DNA of 10,516 bases from CAVXAE01 sp044225565 (GTDB lineage Bacteria; Pseudomonadota; Gammaproteobacteria; Steroidobacterales; Steroidobacteraceae). The notes under the pieces are model-generated. The model was not told the origin of the DNA. It made no database searches and worked only from the letters and a program-made list of their open reading frames with translations. The first letter of the stretch is position 1. Each line of letters opens with the position of its first letter. Below, piece by piece: positions 6,592 to 10,516 of this stretch. A program made the position numbers and the translations under genes. The stretch is taken from assembly GCA_044225565.1 (NCBI GenBank), contig JBGAIL010000165.1, positions 1-10,516 of the forward strand. The letters run 5' to 3'.

Positions 6592-6936
6592 ATGGGCAAC
6601 ATCATTCAGGACATCGAGAAGGCGCGGATGACCCGCAAGGTGCCGGAATTCCGGCCGGGCGACACCGTGGTGGTCAACGTGAAGGTGGTCGAAGGTGACC
6701 GCGAGCGCGTCCAGGCCTACGAAGGCGTGGTCATCGCCAGGAGCAACCGTGGCTTCAACTCCTCGTTCACCGTGCGCAAGATCTCGCACGGCGAAGGCGT
6801 GGAGCGCGTGTTCCAGACCTACAGCCCGTCCATCGCCGACATCAGCGTGAAGCGCCGCGGCAGCGTGCGTCGCGCCAAGCTCTACTACCTGCGCGATCTC
6901 TCCGGCAAGGCGGCGCGCATCGAAGAGAAGGTCTGA
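6592..6936 (+). CDS. rplS: 50S ribosomal protein L19
   Basis: L19 lies at the 30S-50S interface and helps form an intersubunit bridge. The 114 residues match the family length. Diagnostic stretches are MGNIIQDIEKARM, VPEFRPGDTVVVNVKVVEGD, RERVQAYEGVVIARSNRG, SSFTVRKISHGEGVERVF and RGSVRRAKLYYLRDLSGKAARI. It starts 6 nt after trmD with AAAGGG in the end of trmD as its SD. The order rpsP-rimM-trmD-rplS is the classic proteobacterial operon. sppA follows 10 nt after its stop and is probably on the same transcript. Confidence 0.98.
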   Translation: MGNIIQDIEKARMTRKVPEFRPGDTVVVNVKVVEGDRERVQAYEGVVIARSNRGFNSSFTVRKISHGEGVERVFQTYSPSIADISVKRRGSVRRAKLYYLRDLSGKAARIEEKV

Positions 6937-6946
6937 CCGCAGCCGC

Positions 6947-8788
6947 ATGGCAGCGATCGGCGCGATCTTCGGGGTCGTCTGGCGGATCCTCGACGGGCTG
7001 CGCCGCTTCCTGCACCTGCTGCTGCTGCTGATCATCTTCGGCTTCGTCATCGGCGCGCTGCGGGGCTCCATCCCCACCGTGCCTGGCAAGGCCGCGCTGG
7101 TCGTGGCGCCCGAGGGCGAGCTGGTCGAGCAGCTCTCGGGGGACCCCATCCAGCGCGCCATCGACGAGGCACGCGGCCAGGGCCGTGCCGAAACCCTTCT
7201 CTGGAATCTCACGGACGCCATCCGTGCCGCGGCCAAGGACGACCGCATTCCCGTCCTCGTGCTCGACATGGAGCGCTTCACCGGCGCCGGGCTGCCCACC
7301 CTGCAGGAGCTCGCGCGCGCCATCGGAGAGTTCCGCGCCAAGGGCAAGAAGGTGGTGGCCTACGGCACGCAGTTCCTGCAGGAGCAGTATTACCTCGCGG
7401 CGCAGGCGGACGAGGTGTACGTCGATCCGATGGGCTTCGTGCTCATCGACGGCTACGACCGCTACCGCATGTACTTCAAGGACGCGCTCGCCAAGCTCGG
7501 CGTCGACATCAACGTGTTCCGCGTCGGCGAGTACAAGAGCGCCGTGGAAGTCTTCAACCGCAACGACATGTCGGCCGAAGAGCGCGAGGAGAGCCTCGCC
7601 TATCTCAACTCGATGTGGTCCACCTATCAGGCGGACACCACTCGCGCCCGCAAGCTCGCACCGGGCGCGGTCGCGGAGTACGTCGCGGGCTTCCCTGCTG
7701 CCGTCGCGGCGGCGAAAGGCGATGCCGCGAGCGTGGCGCTGCGCGCGAAGCTCGTCACCGGCCTGAAATCCCGGCTGGACGTCGAGAAGCGGCTCATCGA
7801 GCTCGTCGGCGAAGACGATTCCGACGGCTCGTTCAACTCCGTGCTGGACGTGGATTACGCACGCGTGGTCCACGCGGAAGCGAAGCTCACTCCGGACGGC
7901 ACGGCGCGCATCGGCGTCATCGTGGCGGCCGGCGAAATCCTGGATGGCGACCAGCCGCCCGGTACCATCGGCGGCTCCTCTACCGCAAGGCTCATCCGTG
8001 AGGCCAGGCTCGACGACGATGTGAAGGCGCTCGTGCTGCGCGTCGACAGCCCCGGCGGCAGCGTGATGGCGTCCGAGGAAATCTATCGCGAGCTGCTCGC
8101 GCTCAAGGCCGCCGGCAAGCCCCTGATCATCTCGATGGGTGATCTCGCGGCCTCGGGCGGTTATTACATCGCCGCGCCGGCGGATGAGATCTGGGCGAGC
8201 CCCGCGACGCTCACGGGCTCCATCGGCATCTTCGCGATCATCCCGACCATCGATCGAACGCTCGACAAGCTCGGCGTGCACGTGGACGGGGTGGGCACCA
8301 CGCCGCTTTCCGGCCAGCTGCGCATCGACCGTCCGATGGGCGAGGGCGCGAAGTCGCTCCTGCAGTCCACCATCTCACACGGATACGACGAGTTCGTCGC
8401 GCGGGTCGCCAGTGGGCGCAGGAAGTCTCCCGAGCAGGTGGACTCCATCGCTCGTGGCCGTGTGTGGACCGGCGCGGACGCAAAGCGGCTCGGCCTCGTG
8501 GATCAGGTGGGCTCCTTCGACGATGCGGTGAAGGCTGCGGCGCGTCGCGCGAAGCTGGACAAGTACGAGACGAAGTTCATCGATCCGGAACTGTCGGTAG
8601 CCGAGCAGCTGGCGCTGGAGCTCCAGACCGGCGCTGCGCGCGTGGCGCTGCGCTTCCAGGACCGCACCGGCGCGATGGCCCGGGTGGCCTCGACGCTGGA
8701 CCCGCTGCAGCGCGAAGTGCAGCGCCTCAGCCGCTTCACCACGCCGAACCGCCTCTACGCCTACTGCTTCTGCAGCGCGGGGCGCTGA
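6947..8788 (+). CDS. sppA: Signal peptide peptidase SppA, 67-kDa type
   Basis: SppA is an inner-membrane serine protease that degrades signal peptides left by signal peptidases. Its 613 residues fit the long, tandem-domain E. coli type (618). A single membrane anchor lies at about 18-38 (RRFLHLLLLLIIFGFVIGAL). The N-terminal S49 repeat carries the catalytic Lys as K197 (VGEYKSAVEVF) and the C-terminal repeat the Ser nucleophile S403 (GDLAASGGYYIAAPAD), the equivalents of K209/S409 of E. coli. VDSPGGSVMASEEIY (366-380) and TGSIGIF (423-429) are conserved, and the C-terminus NRLYAYCFC is also typical. The start is ATG 10 nt after rplS; AGAAGG lies 15 nt upstream, so coupling to rplS translation is likely. 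Association with a ribosomal-protein operon and nearby ffh fits an export quality-control role. Confidence 0.96.
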   Translation: MAAIGAIFGVVWRILDGLRRFLHLLLLLIIFGFVIGALRGSIPTVPGKAALVVAPEGELVEQLSGDPIQRAIDEARGQGRAETLLWNLTDAIRAAAKDDRIPVLVLDMERFTGAGLPTLQELARAIGEFRAKGKKVVAYGTQFLQEQYYLAAQADEVYVDPMGFVLIDGYDRYRMYFKDALAKLGVDINVFRVGEYKSAVEVFNRNDMSAEEREESLAYLNSMWSTYQADTTRARKLAPGAVAEYVAGFPAAVAAAKGDAASVALRAKLVTGLKSRLDVEKRLIELVGEDDSDGSFNSVLDVDYARVVHAEAKLTPDGTARIGVIVAAGEILDGDQPPGTIGGSSTARLIREARLDDDVKALVLRVDSPGGSVMASEEIYRELLALKAAGKPLIISMGDLAASGGYYIAAPADEIWASPATLTGSIGIFAIIPTIDRTLDKLGVHVDGVGTTPLSGQLRIDRPMGEGAKSLLQSTISHGYDEFVARVASGRRKSPEQVDSIARGRVWTGADAKRLGLVDQVGSFDDAVKAAARRAKLDKYETKFIDPELSVAEQLALELQTGAARVALRFQDRTGAMARVASTLDPLQREVQRLSRFTTPNRLYAYCFCSAGR

Positions 8789-8792
8789 ACGC

Positions 8793-8823
8793 AAAAAAGC
8801 GCGCTCCGCAGGCGAGCGCGCTC
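8793..8823 (-). terminator. Rho-independent terminator of the FN3 lipoprotein gene
   Basis: Read on the minus strand, a perfect 9-bp stem (AGCGCGCTC at 8798-8806 pairing with GAGCGCGCT at 8814-8822) with a 7-nt loop is followed by six T residues (A8793-A8798 on plus; the first T also closes the stem). It lies 30 nt past the lipoprotein stop. On the plus strand no T-run follows, so it should stop sppA transcripts poorly. Confidence 0.88.
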
Positions 8824-8852
8824 CCCAGGGGTCCGGTCCCGGGATAAACCGA

Positions 8853-9674
8853 TCAGATCGTCTTGTCGGCCTCGGCGGACATCTCGCTCTCCACGCCGCT
8901 GGTCGTGATGGCGGAGATGGCGAAGAAGTACGTGCCCGGTGCCAGGTTTTCGATCACGTAGCTGGTCACGCCCGCGTTGTTCACGGTTACCGTCGCGTCG
9001 TACTGGCCTGACTGCGTGCCATAGTGGATCTTGTAACCCTTGAGGTTGGTGAGCGCGGAGCCGTCCGTGTTCTGGGTCGGCGGATCCCAAGCGAGCGCGG
9101 CGCTGCCATTGCTCTGCTGCACGACGCTTACGGTGAACCCGGGCAGCGCACGGGTGTTCGCACCGTCGCTCACGCTGATGACGATCTGCTCGTGCGAGCC
9201 GACGTCGGCGTTGGTCGGCGTGCCCCAGAGGCGGCCGGTGTTCGCGTCGAACGACGCCCAGCCCGGCTTGCTGTCGATGGAGAAGGTGAGTGAGTCACCG
9301 TCGGCATCCGTGGCGCTGGGCGTGAAGTTGAATGCCTGGCCGACGGCCACTTCCGTGGCGGGCGAACCGGCGATCTGCGGGGCCACGTTGGCAGCCTGCG
9401 GCGGCACCGAAGGCTCGCTCGCGTCATCGTCCGGATCGGACGGCGTGCCCGGCGGCGTGGAAGGCTCGGTGGGCTGGGTCGGCTGCGTGGGATGGCTCAC
9501 CACGGGCGGCGGCGTGTTGCCCGTATCCGTGTTGGCGCTGGAGCCTTGCGGCTGTCCCAAGCCCGTCGGCGCGGCGGTGTTGCTGTTGCCCTCACCGTCG
9601 TTACAGGCCGCGAGACCCGTGAGCGTGAGGAGGCAGACGATCCCTCGTAGCGAAGCAACGATCACTTTTTCCAT
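8853..9674 (-). CDS. Lipoprotein with Ig-like (He_PIG type) and fibronectin type III domains, c-di-GMP riboswitch controlled
   Basis: A predicted 273-residue secreted lipoprotein of unknown exact function. Residues 1-24 form a lipoprotein signal: K3/R10 positive end, hydrophobic core IVCLLTLTGL and lipobox LAAC (C24). Asn at +2 does not look like the E. coli inner-membrane retention signal, so the outer membrane is likely. Residues 25-95 are a low-complexity Gly/Asn/Pro/Thr linker with PTQPTQPTEP and an acidic DPDDDASEP. An Ig-like/cadherin-like domain (about 96-184) has NVAPQIAGSP, SATDADGDSLTFSID and GRLWGTP. An FN3 domain (about 189-268) has AALAWDPP, LKGYKIHYGT and PGTYFFAISAI. The start is ATG 9674, with SD GGGAGA at 7 nt; a longer in-frame extension would run into the riboswitch leader and lacks a signal peptide. 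The regulation and domains suggest a role in surface adhesion or matrix; that is inference. Confidence 0.88.
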   Translation of the reverse strand: MEKVIVASLRGIVCLLTLTGLAACNDGEGNSNTAAPTGLGQPQGSSANTDTGNTPPPVVSHPTQPTQPTEPSTPPGTPSDPDDDASEPSVPPQAANVAPQIAGSPATEVAVGQAFNFTPSATDADGDSLTFSIDSKPGWASFDANTGRLWGTPTNADVGSHEQIVISVSDGANTRALPGFTVSVVQQSNGSAALAWDPPTQNTDGSALTNLKGYKIHYGTQSGQYDATVTVNNAGVTSYVIENLAPGTYFFAISAITTSGVESEMSAEADKTI

Positions 9675-9794
9675 GTGTGCATCTCCCGGACCGAAGTTGA
9701 GACACCGGTCCTCGGGAGAGGCACAGACGGAAAGTTGCCGGGAGCAGCAAGCCATGCAGGCCGCCACTCAGCTAACGAGATGCGTCACCATCCC
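9675..9794 (-). promoter_or_regulatory. Expression platform of the riboswitch: alternative stem and SD-sequestering hairpin
   Basis: Just before the ATG, UCUCCCG plus GACCG (9719-9706) pair with CGGUC plus CGGGAGA (9693-9682), a 12-bp stem with a two-nt bulge that buries the SD GGGAGA (9687-9682). Further 5', UCCCGGCAAC (9743-9734) is an exact complement of GUUGCCGGGA (9800-9791), the 3' strand of the aptamer's closing helix and its flank, and is followed by UUU. The overlapping CUCCCGG (9744-9738) is also a perfect complement of CCGGGAG (9689-9683) around the SD. These pairings exclude one another, as expected for a switch. Direction (on or off) cannot be read safely. Confidence 0.65.
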
Positions 9795-9870
9795 GGCAAC
9801 CCCGCTGTCGTAGGCCCTCTGAGCCCTTAGACCGGAAGCTTTGCGTCCCCGCCTTTCGACGGGTTTGCCT
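9795..9870 (-). promoter_or_regulatory. Cyclic di-GMP class I riboswitch aptamer (GEMM-I)
   Basis: The minus-strand RNA matches the class I c-di-GMP aptamer. The closing helix is GGCAA (9869-9865) with UUGCC (9799-9795). A GNRA-capped hairpin follows, CCCGUC-GAAA-GGCGGG (9863-9848), then the conserved joining segment GGACGCAAAGC (9848-9838). The second hairpin carries the tetraloop-receptor side CCGGUCUAAG (9835-9826), a GGGCUC-AGA-GGGCCU tip (9826-9812) and closing GCU/AGC; the aptamer ends with GCGGGGUUGCC (9805-9795). Ligand-contacting elements of the known Vc2 aptamer have clear counterparts. It sits about 10 nt from the predicted transcript start and 120 nt upstream of the lipoprotein ATG. 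Confidence 0.93.
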
Positions 9871-9885
9871 TTCTCGACGGCGCAC

Positions 9886-9914
9886 AGTATTCACACCTCG
9901 CGCATCGTTGCCAA
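9886..9914 (-). promoter_or_regulatory. Sigma-70 promoter of the riboswitch-lipoprotein transcript
   Basis: Minus strand: -35 TTGGCA (9914-9909, five of six matches) and -10 AATACT (9891-9886, four of six) separated by exactly 17 nt, with TGTG directly before the -10. The predicted start is near 9879, only about 10 nt before the aptamer, which is the expected position. Confidence 0.72.
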
Positions 9915-10112
9915 TGTCTCCGCGCGGCGACCGCGCGAATCTGCGGAGCGGTTCAACAGTTGCGGAAACCGCGTATTGGTCGCGGCGCCAGCGGCACGAG
10001 ATTCGCGCGTGGCATCGGCGTTCGCGGCAAGTACGTATGCCATCTCTGGAATCGCGAAATCCGCTCGCGGCAGTACACTAGCGCTTCTTTGACAGAAGGC
10101 GGAGCTGCGGCG
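9915..10112. other. Divergent intergenic region between the riboswitch promoter and the decarboxylase gene
   Basis: No coding region is supported in this 198-bp stretch. A perfect dyad CGCGCGG-CGA-CCGCGCG (9921-9937) lies 6 bp upstream of the lipoprotein -35 box and could be an operator. TACACT (10074-10079) is a possible -10 box for the rightward gene, but no -35 partner is visible. SD GGAG (10101-10104) lies 8 nt before the decarboxylase ATG. Confidence 0.5.
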
Positions 10113-10516
10113 ATGACGACAGACATAACGGGCCGGCCGATGCCGGCGCAAGCATCGACGGAAGACATCCTGTCTTCGGCGCAGCGTCGCGCGTGCCGGT
10201 ATCTCGAGGAGATCCAGAAACGCCCGGTCGCGCCCCGCGCCGAGGCGCTCGCGGCTTTGTCCCGTCTCGACGAGCCATTGCCTGCACGGCACGGTGATCC
10301 GCAACAGACGCTCGCGCTTCTGGATGAGGTCGTGGCGCCGGCGACGATGGGCATGGCAGGCCCGCGCTTCTTCGGATTCGTCATCGGCGGTTCTTTACCC
10401 GTAACCGTGGGCGCCAACTGGATGGCGACCGCCTGGGAACAGAACACCAGCTACTACAGGCCCACTCCAGGCGTCGCGCACCTCGAGCAGGTCGCGCTGC
10501 GCTGGCTCGTCGACGT
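10113..10516 (+). CDS. PLP-dependent group II decarboxylase-like protein, partial (runs off the right edge)
   Basis: The first 134 residues of a protein of the pyridoxal-dependent decarboxylase group II / aspartate aminotransferase superfamily. These are cytoplasmic enzymes that decarboxylate amino acids such as aromatic amino acids, glutamate or diaminobutyrate. The visible region is the N-terminal arm, with the family's substrate-side motif GPRFFGFVIGGSLPVTVGAN (83-102), then WMATAWEQNTSYY (103-115) and PGVAHLEQVALRWL (119-132), where the family usually has a P-x-x-x-x-LE-x-x-x-x-x-WL pattern. The PLP-binding lysine lies beyond the window, so substrate and activity cannot be judged. ATG 10113 has SD GGAG at 8 nt. 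It is divergent from the riboswitch-controlled lipoprotein; no functional link is evident. Confidence 0.85.
   Translation, partial: MTTDITGRPMPAQASTEDILSSAQRRACRYLEEIQKRPVAPRAEALAALSRLDEPLPARHGDPQQTLALLDEVVAPATMGMAGPRFFGFVIGGSLPVTVGANWMATAWEQNTSYYRPTPGVAHLEQVALRWLVD

Noticed and set aside
6842..8281. Open frame of about 480 codons antisense to sppA
   Set aside because: Shadow of sppA codon bias; no domain, no SD, and sppA has full catalytic motifs.
9675..9767. N-terminal extension of the lipoprotein by 31 codons
   Set aside because: It lies in the riboswitch leader, lacks an SD and would bury the clear lipoprotein signal peptide that begins at 9674.
9841..10092. Open frame of about 80 codons in the right intergenic region
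   Set aside because: It overlaps the aptamer and promoter on the other strand, has no SD and no recognisable product.
10089..10094. Perfect TTGACA upstream of the decarboxylase gene
   Set aside because: A matching -10 box would fall inside the start of the coding region (10112-10117) and reads GATGAC-like, so it cannot drive this gene from here.

Overview
This window reads as a chromosomal stretch of a high-G+C (about two-thirds by eye) gammaproteobacterium. The gene set (ffh, then rpsP-rimM-trmD-rplS, with a YfjD-type transporter beside ffh) matches that lineage. The genus cannot be fixed from sequence alone. I see no insertion sequence, phage gene, CRISPR array, tRNA or rRNA. Gene density is high, and codon choice looks uniform except in two regulatory gaps.

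Layout: a PP2C-type protein phosphatase (minus, cut by the left edge) is divergent from radA (plus), a DNA recombination/repair ATPase. radA runs tail-to-tail into a minus-strand CorC/HlyC-CNNM transporter, and their 3' ends overlap by 53 bp. The transporter is divergent from ffh, whose perfect TATAAT lies so close to the ATG that the mRNA is probably leaderless. After a terminator-like hairpin, a good sigma-70 promoter (TTGAGG-17-TAGAAT) starts the operon rpsP-rimM-trmD-rplS, with sppA 10 bp behind. These genes cover ribosome assembly, tRNA m1G37 methylation and membrane quality control. ffh (signal recognition particle) and sppA (signal peptide peptidase) are both linked to protein export. 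The rpsP leader carries four hairpins in a row. The rimM-trmD gap holds two strong hairpins, plus a small hairpin between the Shine-Dalgarno (SD) sequence and the trmD start.

The right third is the most interesting part. A minus-strand gene for a surface-type lipoprotein (lipobox, Pro/Thr-rich linker, Ig-like and FN3 domains) has a leader of about 205 nt. The leader starts from a clear promoter (TTGGCA-17-AATACT) and opens directly with a recognisable cyclic-di-GMP class I (GEMM-I) riboswitch aptamer. Downstream, the 3' strand of the aptamer's closing helix, an anti-strand, the SD and a second anti-SD can pair in competing ways. The gene ends in a textbook Rho-independent terminator. The inference is that this lipoprotein is switched by the biofilm/motility second messenger c-di-GMP. 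The window ends inside a PLP-dependent group II decarboxylase-like gene (plus).

Other oddities: TrmD differs at several positions that are normally near-invariant, including Glu at the place of the catalytic Asp169; Ffh has a methionine-poor signal-binding domain; two genes appear to use TTG starts and one GTG.
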